DNA of 64,000 nt from Ulva prolifera (GCA_023078555.1 CM041198.1:5956924-6020923), one strand, 5' to 3'; shown: positions 1 to 12,546, numbered from the stretch's first letter. Translations and numbers: made by a program. The notes: generated from the letters alone by a model not told the origin.

Positions 1-174
1 GCAGCTGGTAGGACAAAGCACATCGACATTGCGTTTCATTTTGTCCGCCACCGTGTGATGCAAGGAGACATTGAAGCAGTGTTCGTCAAGACAGAGGAGA
101 TGAAGGCTGATATCCTCACCAAGGCTCTGCCAGGCCCGAAGCAGGAGGCTGGGAATGCAGATCTCTCAAATTGA
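1..174 (+). mobile_element. 3' end of a Ty1/copia pol gene (C-terminal RNase H)
   Basis: The frame is open from base 1 to a TGA at 172-174 and encodes the last 57 residues of a copia polyprotein. The diagnostic block KHIDIAFHFVRHRV is followed by VFVKTEEMKADILTKALPG, the conserved end of the copia RNase H domain. The rest of pol lies outside the window. A purine-rich stretch at 191-198 and a TG dinucleotide at 199 follow 24 bases after the stop, as expected for a polypurine tract and the start of a 3' LTR. The frame is intact within the window, so the element may be fairly young. Confidence 0.85.
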
Positions 175-198
175 ATCAGTGTGATGATTCAGGGGGGC

Positions 199-765
199 TG
201 TGGTGAAATCAGGAGTTTTCAGGAGAATCATAAGCATGGCTCCATATGAGACTGCTATGAGGGAGCTAGAAGCTAGCATATCAAGAGGTGGTTGTACGCA
301 TGGTTGTTGTACACGTGCTCGACGCGATCCCTGAGATGAAGGGATTCAGAAAGCGGGAGCGTTTGTTGTGTTGCACATAGGTAGACATTATGTGTCTCTG
401 TGCTTCAATGCATATAAACATTGTGTTGACTCTAGTAGGACATCTTGTCTATTGGAGTAAAATACAGGTATGGTGTCCTCTAGCTGACATGCATGGATAT
501 GTGGTTGGTTTGTGCTTGTGGACACATAGTCTGCTGAGTTGGTATAACTCAGCACGTGGAATGCAGGCTGCATGAACCTGTGAGTGCTCTAGACGGAGAT
601 GCACTCGAGTTCACAGTTGAGCTCACAGCAGCTGTGTTCTTTCACAGGTATACTTCTATTTAGTGTATACCTCTGTAATCTTGTCTATTGGAGTTAAACA
701 CCGGCTGCATGAATCTGTGAGTACTCTAGAGGGAGATACACTCACAGCAGCTGTGTTCTTTCACA
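199..765 (+). repeat. Probable 3' LTR of the copia element, with an internal duplication
   Basis: The region starts with TGTGG directly after a G-rich tract, the usual copia arrangement. It contains a diverged internal duplication: the segment starting at 567 (GCTGCATGAACCTGTGAGTG) recurs from 704, and the motif TTGTCTATTGGAGT at 445 recurs at 681. Both duplicate halves end near CTGTGTTCTTTCACA. The right border is a guess, because the 5' LTR is not in the window for comparison. Confidence 0.5.
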
Positions 766-1547
766 CAACTATCTACCGCATGTCACATCTGTGCGAAACA
801 TGGGCCTATCTGACTGCAAAGTATATATAGTTTGCAGGCCTAGGCCCATAGCTATAGGCCTAGCACTGAAGCCGAGATCCACAGACTGTGGAGTCGCTTC
901 AACTCGTAGTCACAGAAAAATAGAGACGTTGGGTCTTACTGTGGTGATGTGATGAGTGTGTACACTCAACTTGAGGCACTATGTGCCGATGTGGGCTAGC
1001 GATCGCTTCGATTGAAACTGTTAGAAGTGGGGGAGGAGTTGAACACTGTGCGCGGCGAGGTTCTCCACTCTTCCCCACATGTAATCATCTCACGTTTGAC
1101 TGAGCATGCTGATTTGCTCAAGCAACAGCGGTTGCAGGCTAGGTCTGGGGCGCTTGCGGGCAAACCAGGCCATGGCTGGCTGTTGTGGGATATCCATAAC
1201 TGGGGATCCAAGAATATAGATGACATAATCAAGGGAGGTGTCATCTAACAAAGGACTCGTTGCTTCAGGTGAGCCCCAGTGGTAGAGCATGTAGTGTGTA
1301 CTCATGAGGTCACCGGTTCAGTTCTTACTTTCATTTCTGCCGCGCGACTTTACGCGATGGCAAGGTACGCTCCCCTCCACGTCGTCATGCACAGTCAGCA
1401 TGCTGACCAGCTCAGGCACGCGTATTAACCCCTGTGCACACTCGATGAGACTAACACGCGTCTTGACACTGGCGCAATCAGCCACGAGGCGACGGAGCTG
1501 CAGTAACCGCGCTCGACGCTGGCAAGGCTCCTCGCGAAGAGACCATC
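766..1547. other. No gene recognised; contains a tRNA-like segment
   Basis: Short overlapping frames exist on both strands but none matches a family I know. The only structure seen is a tRNA-like promoter pair at 1271-1330, listed separately. Confidence 0.4.
1271..1330 (+). repeat. Degenerate tRNA-like segment (A-box and B-box like)
   Basis: GAGCCCCAGTGGTAGAGC resembles a tRNA D-arm with A box, and about 40 bases later CACCGGTTCAGTTC resembles a T-arm with B box. The stems do not pair well, so a working tRNA is unlikely. It may be a tRNA pseudogene or the head of a SINE. Confidence 0.3.
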
Positions 1548-1930
1548 TACTGCTTCTTCTGCAAGAAGAAGGGACATTTACGCGCGAACTGCCCCCAGCG
1601 CAAACAGGCCGCGGCCAAAGATGTATGCGCTGTAGAATTGCCTGAAGAATTCCCGGACCACGATGCGTTGAAACCGTGGAATTTCATCATAGATAGCAGT
1701 TCCGATATTCAGCAACGGAGGCAATCGCGAAATAATTACCGAGTATGGTCCGTGCCAGAGGACTGCCAAATCCGCGTGACCACGCAAGATTCCTATTTCG
1801 GGCAGGGGAACCATTCAGGTGAACCAGGGCACTTATTTGGATGAGCATGGGAACAAGCATCCTCTGGATGTGGAAATCCCGGGTGTTTACTACGCTCCTG
1901 AGTGTCCGGATAAAGGGGGTCAACCACTCC
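1548..1930 (+). pseudogene. Decayed copia-like gag zinc knuckle and protease fragment
   Basis: From 1548 the frame reads YCFFCKKKGHLRANC, a perfect CX2CX4HX4C retroviral-type zinc knuckle of a gag protein. About 30 residues later comes WNFIIDSSSD, which sits where the aspartic protease DSGAS motif should be; the glycine and alanine are replaced. The frame stops at 1842-1844, but the adjacent +1 frame continues with LDVEIPGVYYAPE, which matches the copia protease segment that normally reads nVlyvPe. A frameshift near 1825 therefore separates the two. No reverse transcriptase follows. This is a dead fragment; the assignment to copia rather than another LTR class rests on motif order only. Confidence 0.65.
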
Positions 1931-2052
1931 CGGGGTCTACATGGTGGGCCCACCTACGACGCGCACGTTCGGCTGCGATTTTGACTGTTTGGGGAAAACT
2001 TTCGCTATTGTCTATGCTGAATGGGCATTCGTAGTGTGTCATCTCGCGTTTG
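1911..2052 (+). repeat. Left arm of a diverged inverted repeat
   Basis: The segment containing GGTCAACCACTCCCGGG and CTACATGGTGGGCCCACCTA through GAATGGGCATTCGTAGTG recurs in reverse complement at 3730-3871 with roughly 80-85% identity by eye. The left arm continues directly from the decayed protease frame, so the repeat is part of the retroelement family. Confidence 0.75.
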
Positions 2053-3729
2053 GGGAGTCTCCCCATCGCAAACCCGGGTTTTGTCGTTTTACCGCGCTTT
2101 TCCCCAAATGAGGCTCGTTCATGCCCAAACGTGTGCCATTGCATCGAGAACACACAGCACACTCAAAATATGATATAATACTCACCGGGTTATGACATAT
2201 TGCTTCTGTCACATTTGTGGGTAGCATTCGGCAAGTGAGGTACTATTCAACGGCGCGCTAGCTGATCGGGCCGACATGGCAGGGCGCTCACGCACTGGTC
2301 AGGCGACATGTCAGCATTGATTGGCAGCATATTGCGTGTTGAATATTGCGTGTTGAAGGACCCTGCCTCAAATTTATGCGCAATGGGGAATGCCCATGTT
2401 TTGTAATGCACCGTCACATCTACACCTTATTTCACAGCATGTCAATAGTGCTCTAGAGCTCTAATGATACCACAAATGCACATCAATGATGTATATCTAC
2501 CGTGTATCCAGCATCCACCGCTCTATTGAAATGATTCATTAGTGTACAATGGCGAGGCATGATCACAGCAGGCCAGAGTAACTTAACACGTCTCCAGTGA
2601 CACTACGCAAAAGATGACCTTAAGATACCTACGCTGACGGCTTCGTTGAGAAGTGCAGAGTTGCATTAGTATGTTTCGTGATACAGCACGTTAAGAACAA
2701 ATACGCGTATGGTATGTTGGCTCTAATCAGGGGGGGCTGAAAAGTACGCTGTATAGGCTACATCGCTGGCTTGCAAGCCATGGCGCCAGAGGCGCCAAGC
2801 CCGTACGTAATGGCCAGACTTGAAAGTGCCACTGTCACTGTCATCTATGCTTAAGCACACTATACTGCAGAGAATAGTACAATGAACTAGCAGTCAATCA
2901 GATGATCAGGTTACTCAGGTTCATCATGCAATGCAAGGGATGTTCAAGACCTTCGTTGGCCTTGTGGCTAGAGGTGCACCACAGTGCAGAGCTCCAGGCT
3001 CTCCGAAATCGCTCCAGTCCGAAACGTACGCGCGTACTGTACGCTGATAAAGTACGTAAGCATAAAATACGCGTATTAAACGTACCGAAATCGAAAGATA
3101 CGCGTATTAATGCAACTCTGGAGAAGTACACACCTAGCAGGTGGACTGCAAAGCTCCGGATCATGCTCCATCACAAGGGCATGTCAGGCCTGTCACATGA
3201 ATCAAGATACTCATGCGCCCCATGCCGATATCAAGCGTTCTACGAGAGTGACGATCAATCAGGATCAGGCAGTGAAGGTTTGATATCTCGTGTATAATTC
3301 AGTTTGAGCCACTATCCCATGCTACACACAGATCGCAGGTAGGACGCCCTGTCCGGATATCCAGAGATTCGGACCTATCCAGCATTATCAGAGGGATTAA
3401 TACGACTCAAATTGCATACCGTGCGTCACTATGTGGCCAGCCTCCAGGAAATTCAGCCGTATACAGCTTCATGAAGCCTGACCGACGAAAAGCATGCACA
3501 TACAGCCTTGCGATCACCAACAAGAGCTTTAAAGAGCTCATTTTGAAGGCGTGGACTGGTGGAAGGACAAATGAGCTAGGAATGCAGGTTCCATGATTGG
3601 GGACGCCTGCGAACGTTTGGGGAGGTTTGGGGAGGCGACCGACCGTCTGGGGCGTTTGGGGAGCCAGCGTCGCGACAGGCCGATTTTCCCTAGCCAGATG
3701 AGCTATATCGACGATAATGGGCCATTTTC
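2053..3729. other. Non-coding spacer between inverted repeat arms
   Basis: No protein family is recognised on either strand. The motif TACGCGTATTAA recurs around 3065-3115, and a G-rich TTTGGGGAG motif is repeated at 3615-3665, echoing 2045-2060 in the left flank. This is probably degraded retroelement sequence. Confidence 0.4.
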
Positions 3730-3871
3730 CCCATACGAGTGAGATGACACACTGTGAATGCCCATTCAACATAGACAACAGCCAAAGTCTTCCCCAAGCG
3801 GCCAAAATCGCAGCCGATCTTGCGCGCCGTAGGTGGGCCCACCATGTAGCGGGAGTGGTTGACCCCCTCCG
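3730..3871 (-). repeat. Right arm of the inverted repeat
   Basis: Reverse complement of 1911-2052, sharing for example CTACATGGTGGGCCCACCTA and GAATGGGCATTCACAGTG. The arms are about 1.7 kb apart, so two copies of the same retroelement segment probably inserted in opposite orientation. Confidence 0.75.
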
Positions 3872-4078
3872 GATAACATACTAAGCACTATGGGTCTTCG
3901 TCATGAGCAGATTTACTTAGACACGCGTAGAAGCGTCTCGTATGTCCCCGGGTTCGGATACATGGCTACTGGTATTGAGGATCCTTATCGATGCGTCCAA
4001 GTACCAGGAGCTGGATGAGGATAAATGTCGTGTCGTTGCATTCAAAATGTGCTCCTTCAAGAAGCCTGTTCTGGAGGG

Positions 4079-4147
4079 CTCGGGATGGTCCTGCTTTGCA
4101 GCTCGGGATGGTCCTGCTTTGCAGCTCGGGATGGTCCTGCTTTGCAA
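4079..4147 (+). repeat. Three tandem 23-bp units
   Basis: CTCGGGATGGTCCTGCTTTG (plus CAG) occurs three times in a row with period 23; the last unit is changed at its final base. It lies about 50 bases upstream of the LTR at 4201. Confidence 0.9.
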
Positions 4148-4200
4148 GAAGTTCGTAATAAACTCCAACTGGTGGAAACGTAGCAGGGTTTATGGGGGAG

Positions 4201-4547
4201 TGTCACAATGCATGCGCCTGCGGGCAGCAGTGTGGCAACAGGTGCACCCATGCACGATCGATCCGGGGATCGCAGTGCAGGGGTAAGCCGCCAGCGGGAT
4301 TTTCCCGGAGTAGTGAGGGAGATCATGTGAGGATCTCCCGCCGTAATCTTGACTATTCAGTGTGCATATATGGCTGTGCACACAGAGAGATGTAACCTTT
4401 AGTCTTACTGTTTCACGGTACCAGTACTCTCCCCTCAGCATCTCTTCGGTTCTACCTCTGTGCGCAGCAGGTATGAGATGCTGGTTGACTGACCTGACTT
4501 GTGCACGACTGCGCGTCTGACCTGCATAATGGGTAGCATTCGTAACA
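4201..4547 (+). repeat. LTR, family L copy A (probable 3' LTR)
   Basis: Begins TGTCACAATGCATGCGCCTG and ends in CGTAACA. A second copy lies at 6491-6853 in direct orientation with about 80% identity. Copy A is preceded by TATGGGGGAG at 4191-4200, a good polypurine tract, so it is best read as a 3' LTR whose internal region has decayed. LTR-like ends (TG...CA) are present. Confidence 0.75.
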
Positions 4548-6490
4548 TGGCCAAGCTTGGGAGGGTCCGGGCATGAGCACTTGTGTTCGAATGCAAGCGC
4601 CAGTGGAAGCGTCATACCGTAAGTTTAGTTGGGCGAAATGTTAAGTGTGTGTGCGGAGTACTTAGCACATGACGCCTGAGATCTGGGATCACACCTGCAT
4701 GGTCAGTATCTGAGTCAGATACTTGAACCATGACCTTGTTCGACCTATACAGAGAGCTGGAATGTGTCTTCTCATTCGCGGGCTGGCGACTGCCACGTGT
4801 CACCCCGTGCGTGCATTCGCATGTGCGCATGCCTTGTGCGCTACGAGGCACTTTCACAACAACTTGGTGTGAAGGCTCGCGTGACTCGAGCAGTGATGAT
4901 GTCAGCAATGTGACGTGATGGGCCACCTATGGCCAGTACACAAGTGGACCTCCGAGCTCCGCAGTTCGAGCCCACCCGAACTATCGTGCATGAACGACAC
5001 GATTTTTTTATGGTACCACGATGAAATACCTAATACGTAAGACGTGTATGACGTGGGCTGATTGCCATCATGACCGATCGTTGCATCAGGCTTCAAGAAG
5101 TTCTGAGCTGATCATCGATGGGATCCCTCAGCAGTGGCCTTTGATGCTATGTCATGATCATGTGCTAGGGCGTAAATGGCAGCAACATGTCTGGATGTGC
5201 ATGTGCTGGGATGCGGATCAACTTGAATTGAATGGGACGTGTCCTGTACATGTGTTGTGGCTGTATGTAGTACCCGGGCACTCCATAATTATTGGCAGGG
5301 ATGTATGATAGCACATTCACTTCAAGATGTCTCTCAGAGAATACACTGCCCCATACATAGTATTGCCACGCACACCACAGTCCACGGAAACCTATTGCTC
5401 TGTGGAGCTCAGTCCCACTAGAACATCCTCTTGACTCCATCACACCATTCCCTCACTAGGTGGTGCTCTCATGTGCTAGTACCATGCTCACAGTACACTA
5501 GATGTGCACAAGACGTGCCACTGTTACCTAGTGGACAATGCACAATGTTATGTCTCATTCATGCAGCTCAGAAGATATTTGTGCTGCCACAGGTGGTAAC
5601 ATAGCTATGACGCGTGAAGAGGCCGCTTTTGGATTTTCCCCATCCATGCCGCTCCGGGATGTACCGGGGATGCTGTTGGCCAGCGGCTCAAACCATTACA
5701 TGACCGCAGCTACTACATGCCAATGTCGATCAAATTCGTCGTGATTGCGGTACGTTCTATCAGCAGATCTTCTGCACAGTGCGCCGTGCATTGGCTGACT
5801 GTCGGGTCGGTCCGCTGGCTGGTAGCGTGATCGACTGGAATTCAACGTACGAACCCTACGGCATGCTTGAAGGCATATATATATATTGTCCGGTTAATCT
5901 CGTCTGCACGCGATATAGGGGTTATCTCTATATCTGCACGCGATATATATGTGCATATCCAGCATCGGCTTATGTCTTATATAGTGAATGCACCAATTTC
6001 CGGATGCAGGGGCCCAAACAGCCTGCCACGAGTCACCACGGGGACATGAACACTGTGCAGAATAGTTGTCATGCATGCACAACTCATAATCAGACATTTC
6101 AATCAACACATTCAGGCGCAGTGATGAACTGTCGCTTGTTCACACCGCATGAGCCTTGCGATCAACGTGCCCTCGACCGAGCATATTGTGACGTGACCGG
6201 TAGTGACCACATGGGTAGTACTACCCACGTGGAACCAAAGGCCTGCACATACGCTATGGGGCTTCATTTTGCTATTTTTTGAGCATAGGTATTCCACACA
6301 TGTTTCTTAGGTCCTCGAATGCAGCAGCTATTGGCAGCTACAGTCCACGTATTCTCAATTGACATCCCAGTTTGTGGCTTCAGAAACTGTGTTGCTACAG
6401 AGATATCTGTACAGTCAGTTGCAACAGATCATTAGTCTCCATGCATCTCAAAATCAGTCTGTGCCGTGTGCTACACGTGTACCTTGTGGT
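4548..6490. other. Retroelement-derived spacer, no intact gene
   Basis: No confident coding region. A short plus-strand frame ending at 5308 finishes with VVPGHSIIIGRDV, reminiscent of the end of a Ty3-type retropepsin (ILGrD), but nothing around it confirms this. An AT-rich run with repeated TATATAT lies near 5875-5970. Confidence 0.35.
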
Positions 6491-6853
6491 TGTCACAATG
6501 CATGCGCCTGCAGGCAGCAGTGTGGTGACAGGTGCACCCATGCACGGACGATCCGCGGATCCAGTGCAGGGGTGAGCCGCCAGCCGGGATTGTCTCGATG
6601 TAGTGAGGGAGATCCTGAGAGGGTTTCCCGCCGTAACCTTGAGTGTTCAGTGTGCATATATATTATATTATAAGGATGTGCACACTGTGATCTGTAACCA
6701 TTCTTCTCACTGTTTCATAGTACTAGCAGTATCATGTCTCTCCCTCAGCATCTCTCCGGTTCTACCTCTGTGCGCAGTAGGTATGAGATGCTGGCCTCCT
6801 GACCTGACGTAAGACTGCGTGTCTGACCTGTACGAAGGATAGACTTTCTGACA
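6491..6853 (+). repeat. LTR, family L copy B (probable solo LTR)
   Basis: Direct repeat of 4201-4547, starting TGTCACAATGCATGCGCCTG and ending TTTCTGACA. The flanks are GTGGT (6486-6490) and GTGGC (6854-6858), a possible 5-bp target duplication with one mismatch, and there is no polypurine tract upstream. Both points favour a solo LTR. Confidence 0.7.
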
Positions 6854-8200
6854 GTGGCGATGCAGAAAACCCAGCAGTAGTACTTAGTTGCTATTCTGAC
6901 ATGTACACTGAGCACAGCCGCAGCCGTTTAGCTGTTGTGTCAGCTGGGCAACTGCTGAATTGGCAAGGACTCTCAGGTCGTATGGCAGGTCGCTGCCACC
7001 GCATTCACATCAGTTGCCTGAGGCGACTCTCCTCTCCAGCTACCTTTTGCTTACACCCACTACAGCTGTAGCAGCTGCAATGTAGCTACCAACACACAAA
7101 ATGTTGGACTCGGTCAGGGTGCTCTATCGTTCACAAGCCTGTGGTTGTCTGCAGCATCTTGACAACGGCATTCGCATGGCGGTTTTAACTGCTTGGCCGA
7201 GGGTACAATGGGCCTAGCTGCACAGAGATTAAATCTGATTTTAGCAGAATTGGAATTCTGCGCTTGCATGTTGCGCATGCCAATGCTGGACGAACGGCCA
7301 TGCATTCTAACATCAAGGGGTCCTGACGGTGTTGAGTGTAGAGGAGCGAGTAGGGCGCTGCAGCTGCATGCAGAGAGCATGCTTTGTGTGCTTGACTGTC
7401 TTCCACCAGGCCAGATTTGCTACATATCGATTCACATTCATTCTGTGCGCTGTACAAGAATTCGAGTGAGCTAGCATGGTCCAGCTAGGTCAGGGCAGGG
7501 AATATCATACGACAATTAAGAAATAAAGAATGCACAGGTAAGGTCGGGCTGATTGCGCTCTCCACGAGTGACTGCCCCACACAGGCCAGTAGCTAGCTAC
7601 TGCAACTGAAATGCACAGGTGTAAATATTGACACAGTGCATGAGCGATGCACTCGTACAGTCAAAGCCACACACTCGATGCGATGCACTCGTATAGTCAC
7701 TCGTGCAGTCAAAGCCACACAGACGTATGTGTGCACCACACGCACCGACACACTCCAAGCAGGAGGAGCCTATGCCCCAAACGTGGCGCACACGGTCATG
7801 GACTGTTGGACACAGCGGCCGCTGCACTTTGTGGAAGAAGGCGCCTAGCGATGTCTGCGCACTTCGTGCTGCGGCTGCACCAATTAGGCTCGGTGGACGG
7901 CTGAGGCTATGGCACAGCCAAGTGTTGCGCTTTCAACCTTGTGCGTGTGAGTCGAGTCACCGCCGCACACGATCAGACGGCCCATGTACACATTGGCCAC
8001 ACCCCAGATGGTATCCTATGTTCCATGCTTACCGGTATATATGGCACTTGCGGCCACAATTTGAATGGCTCACGCTGAGGGTCGGGGTTTGTGCTGATAA
8101 TTTTGCTGACCACACGATTTGAAGTGTGTATGGTACTGCCGCCACTCCCAATACACGCCCCGCTCATCGTGTTTGGCCAGAGGTAGTCTGGCGCAGTCTG
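6854..8200. other. No gene recognised
   Basis: Short frames only. Around 7640-7730 there is a loose tandem repetition of GATGCACTCGTA and AGTCAAAGCCACACA. No protein or RNA family is recognised. Confidence 0.4.
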
Positions 8201-8297
8201 TGCAGCAGTGTTGGGTCGTTTGGCAGCATTTCCAAGGCTGCTACCCCGAAATTAGATCTGAATACTCGGATTTATTCAATGTGATCGGGCCCGATGC
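8201..8297 (+). repeat. Dispersed repeat family 2, copy 1
   Basis: TGCAGCAGTGTTGGGTCG, GGCAGCATTTCC, ATTAGATCTGAATA and GTGATCGGGCCC appear in this order here and, on the opposite strand, at 41961-42055; shorter matches lie at 42462-42522 and 49112-49195. No coding function is suggested. This copy is followed by CGACCCAACG, an imperfect inverted match to its start. Confidence 0.75.
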
Positions 8298-8722
8298 ACG
8301 ACCCAACGCTACGCAAGTGAGTGCTTGATCAAATGTCGACTGTGTGCATGCCCACGCCGCTGGGAACTACATGAACATGGCCGCAACACGAGGCAGCTTT
8401 TGTGTATTGTCTCATGACAACGAAGTGGGGGGGGAAATATATCACCGCAGGCATCACATCGTTGCAGCTGAGTTCCTACCACATCAACACTGGCCAAAAT
8501 CGGCTTGTCCCATGTCACCACAGCCACCCCAGCGCAGCCAAGCACCACGTCCGGCTCCCACACTGAAGCCCTCCACCGGTTGAGGTCGGTCATCGACTAG
8601 AATCAATGTGCGTGGATGCTGCGGGGTGGCAAGGGGAATTCCTCTTACACGGCAGTATAGATGACAATATATATACTTTATTTGTACAATAGTTCAGCAA
8701 ATGACCTTCCACACCTTGCACA

Positions 8723-8795
8723 GCCGGGATAGCTCAGTCGGTAGAGCGCAGGACTCTTAATCCTGTGGTCGTGGGTTCAAGCCCCACTTTCGGTA
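8723..8795 (+). tRNA. tRNA-Lys (anticodon CTT)
   Basis: A full cloverleaf can be drawn: acceptor GCCGGGA, D-arm GCTC-AGTCGGTA-GAGC, anticodon arm CAGGA-CTCTTAA-TCCTG, variable TGGTC, T-arm GTGGG-TTCAAGC-CCCAC. The anticodon in the loop is CTT, reading the lysine codon AAG. The 3' acceptor strand TTTCGGT pairs with several G-U pairs, including the first pair, so the acceptor stem is weaker than usual. The A box and B box promoters are intact. There is no intron. CCA is not encoded, as expected for a nuclear gene. Confidence 0.9.
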
Positions 8796-11700
8796 ATCCG
8801 CATTTTTGAACAATTTTAGACCTTTTGTACAGACGGACAGCATTTGCAAGTGTTGCTTATGCTATTTTCGACATCCTCCATCATTTCCAGCTCGTTTGGC
8901 TGCGCATTCGCGATCTTACAGCCGTTACAGACCACAACGGTAGCAGAATGTTCGATGGCTCCCCATGTAGCCACGGGGCAGCCTGCCCCGAAAGGCATTT
9001 TTCTTTCTTTGGCGTGGCATGGCAGAGACAATTTCATGAAACAAACGACGAAACATTACTTCTGCTGCGTCACGACGTACGCCGTATTGAGCATGTCGTT
9101 CGCTGCGTAGAACTCGAGCGGCTTTGATTATAAGCCCGCGTACCATCGATCATCCACGGCTCGAGCCATCTGCCTGCGTCGCTTTGCGATTCGCTATGCC
9201 CAGATCTGACGGATTGAGTGTCAGCATAAGTGACGTTGCGTGACTTTGGCAGGCTCATCCGATCGCCCTGAGCGGCTACGCTACCGCTCTGCAGGCCGGA
9301 GTGGTTCCCTGAATGCTGCAACCGCATGGACATCTCTGGAAGGCTATCGCGTCAGTTCGAATGTAGTAGCAAATTTATACACTGATTGTGGTCTGACGTA
9401 GCGGTGTCAAATCGAGTGCTTTGTAAACGTTCCCTGTCCATGGCTCTCAAAGCCGCTGCGACCGTCTTCATCGCAAATGAATACCAGGGGTGATGTATCA
9501 ACTTGCGTGCATGTGTGCCCAACTTATTTAAACCAACATCTTGGTATCTGTGATTAGAAGGCCCATGTTTCATTGCGCAATTCACATCCTTCCTGTGTTC
9601 AGGTGCATGGGCAATTCAGACCAGAGCTGGGGTATACAGTCTGAGATCATATACACAGTCTACATCCGACAACGCACATTTCAGGCCGGTCATGCATCAA
9701 CCCATGGACAGATGTGTGCGATCGACCTGTCTGCAAGGCACGTGTGCCGAGTATCCACATCTCTGAGTCAAAACAGCACTTTTCATCACTTGGACTCCTG
9801 CAAGTGCCATCATGGACACCCCTCCTCTGCGTCAGGGATAGGTCGATGTGTGCTTAGCCACTACATTTATAGTGGCTGCTGGACTGGTGCGCTTTGTTCT
9901 GGAGGGCCCTTCACATGCTGCCATCCAACACACAACAGGCAGGCTAGGGGCTCAGACTCTGAGGGCAAGTGCTGGCCACAACAGCCTTTCACACATCCTT
10001 CGCGTCATCTGAGTCACAGGCAAGGACAACGCCACAGTTGGCGGCACACACAGCATGCGCAGCACACTATTTCAGCACGCACAGCATGCGCAGCACACTA
10101 ATTCTACAGGGAAGACAATTCACCGTGTCAGAGCAGCTCTGCTGAAACGAAATGCGGCGCCTGTCATGTGGCAGGAGAAGGCCCCCGCGACTGTTGTCCG
10201 TTCGTAGGAAGAGACTTTGCCGTGTCGACAGAGCGGCTCCGCTGACAGGAATTGCCGCGGTTGACGGCTCTGAGGCCAAGACACCTCTGCGCTGGAGCCG
10301 CTGGCTATGTCAGCGGATCGACGTGTGCGCATAGGCACGGTGCTTGGACAGGATTGCGGAGACGGCCACCCTCCAGGTGCTAGAGGTGACAGTGGCGATG
10401 GCACGGACTTCATGCGTAGCCCAACGGGCACCCAAGGGCGCAGACTCGTGGGTGCAGAGGTGCTGAACAGGGTTGGTGAGGCTCTGCATGGTGCGGCTGC
10501 GGGGCGGCGCGCGGGACGCAGCGGCATGGAGCACTCCAGGTGTAGGAGGCACATGACTGCACTGATTGCATTCGTGGCGTCAAGGGTGCATGGCGTTAAG
10601 GGCGCCACGACACGGCGGGACGGAGCCCATGCTGTCAGCAATGACGCCATGGGAGTAGGAGGTGATGGTAGCCGGCGCTGCCCAAGCTGCTGACCCTGAA
10701 CACCCGTTTATTGTGAGAACTCTGGAATGACTGTGGTAATGCGGATGTGGTAAAGTAAAAAGTAAAGTAAATCAGAATGGAGTGGTGGCGCTGGAACGTG
10801 CATGCCTCGGCATCGAAGTCCGAGACCATGGCTACTTGTCATCAGTTGTGATTTGGTGCAGCAGTGGTTGTACAGATGTGCGTGTGGCTTTACGCCTGGG
10901 CCTAGCATGTGTATGAGGCAGCATTGGCAACCACCTACTACTGTGCACTTCGAAAGAGTCTTGTCTCTCTAGTCTGGTGCTGTGCCACAGTACCACGTGG
11001 TGCTTGCCGGCGGATGCAGCATCTTGCTTGAACGGCATCTGCCCTCAAGCAGCTCTGCCGCCTCTTTCACGGCTGATTGTTGCGATTTGCGATTGTGAAT
11101 GTATTTGCTGCGTTTCCGTGACGATCCGCATGCAAACAGGATGCACATGCGTCGACATGCAGACACTTGCACGAGGTGTTCGTGGAGAATATGCAGAGGC
11201 AGGAAGCACCACACGATATGGGGCCGGACATTGACTGCCAAGTGGACAGCGTGTCACCGTATTGACGGGAGTTATCATGGTCGATACAGTCTACTATGCC
11301 GTTTCAGTTTATGGTTCCCCAGAGACACTGATGCGGGAGACATGCCGCATCCACCCAGCCGAGCGATAAGATGCGACACTCTCCGTCGAACTATGTGGCA
11401 GACATCAATGCTTGCCACTGAGGCACCAGCAACCACAGAAGTTAACATGGACATATTTACCATCAAATTCTCCCAATCAAAACCGTCTCCTGCGGCATGT
11501 GCCAACACATGGACGGAAGGATGCGCATTGGCCATAGCCTTGGCATCCTCTGCCACCAGGTAAGAATAGATTTTGTGCATGCAATGTTTTAGGCAGTGGT
11601 GCACGCACTTGGAAAGCATGTGTGTAAAATTAGACAGTGCTACAGCCAAAACCAGTGCAATTCAGGCGGATTGACTTCAGACGCCCTTCACGAGCGTCGC

Positions 11701-12546
11701 ATTGAAAGGCGCTGCTTGACTTGAAAAGCCTTGAGGGCATGGCAGTGTGTGCATAGGTTGCAAGCGCAAACTGAAGACCCAGCCAACTCTGCAAAGTAAC
11801 ACGAAACAGAACATTGAGGTCGACAGCTCGGAAGAAGATGTTGAGTGGACAATTTGACTCGGAAGGACTGATATGCCAGAATCGTCAGCAGTTGTGACTT
11901 GAGCCGGGAAGGTGTTGTCGTGCTGTTCCTCAGGCCTTCGCAGTACCTAAGCAAAGGCAGAAACATGCATGAGTCTTCCACAGCCCCATCAAGCAGCCAG
12001 ATTTTGGAGTGGCCTTCACGTACACACCGGCTGGGCAGACACTCGCGAGCGGAGACATCGCACATGCACGTAGCCGTGTTTTGCACAGTTCCACCGATCA
12101 TCCACTGTGATGGCTGAACAAATGTCCTCAAGCATAACAGCGCTGTGCATGCTGGCCTGTGGCAACAAAACATGTGCCTGCCGCAATGACGCATCTGCAA
12201 GGCCTACACTTCTGGCCACACCAGAGCACAGAGGAGCTTTGTCCGGCCGGTGACGCCGAGCTACAGTGGCGTTGGCATCCGAATCCTGGCATTCAATCTG
12301 TTCAGATGTGCCTTCGTGGAGTGGTATAGTGCCTGCAGTCATAGAGGCACAAGCTCCGCGTGGCTCTCACTGTGCGTAAACTTTGAATCTCACGGCTGCA
12401 CGTGGTGACCAGGCTCAGGCAGTATCTCGGTTGGAAAGGGCATTGTTTGGCTTCTCTTCGTTGTGTGGTAACCTTGATGTGCTCATAAGGAGAGCGGGAG
12501 TGCGTTTGTACAGAGGGGACACTCCGTCCATACAGCGCGTGGTGCA
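8796..12546. other. Long stretch with no recognised gene
   Basis: No known family was found in six frames. A 26-bp unit occurs twice at 10044-10069 and 10075-10100 (core CAGCATGCGCAGCACACTA). A GC-rich block at 10150-10650 is open in several frames without any recognisable motif. On the minus strand around 11450-11560 a short frame (starting EDAKAMANAHPSV) is bounded by a plausible acceptor and a GTAAAT donor; it could be an exon, but it is isolated. The last few hundred bases must hold the presenilin promoter. Confidence 0.35.

Noticed and set aside
4079..4147. CRISPR-like array
   Set aside because: Tandem units without spacers in a eukaryotic retroelement context.
10120..10650. 176-residue minus-strand open frame in a GC-rich block
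   Set aside because: Open frames exist on both strands at once, composition explains them, and no motif or splice signals are seen.
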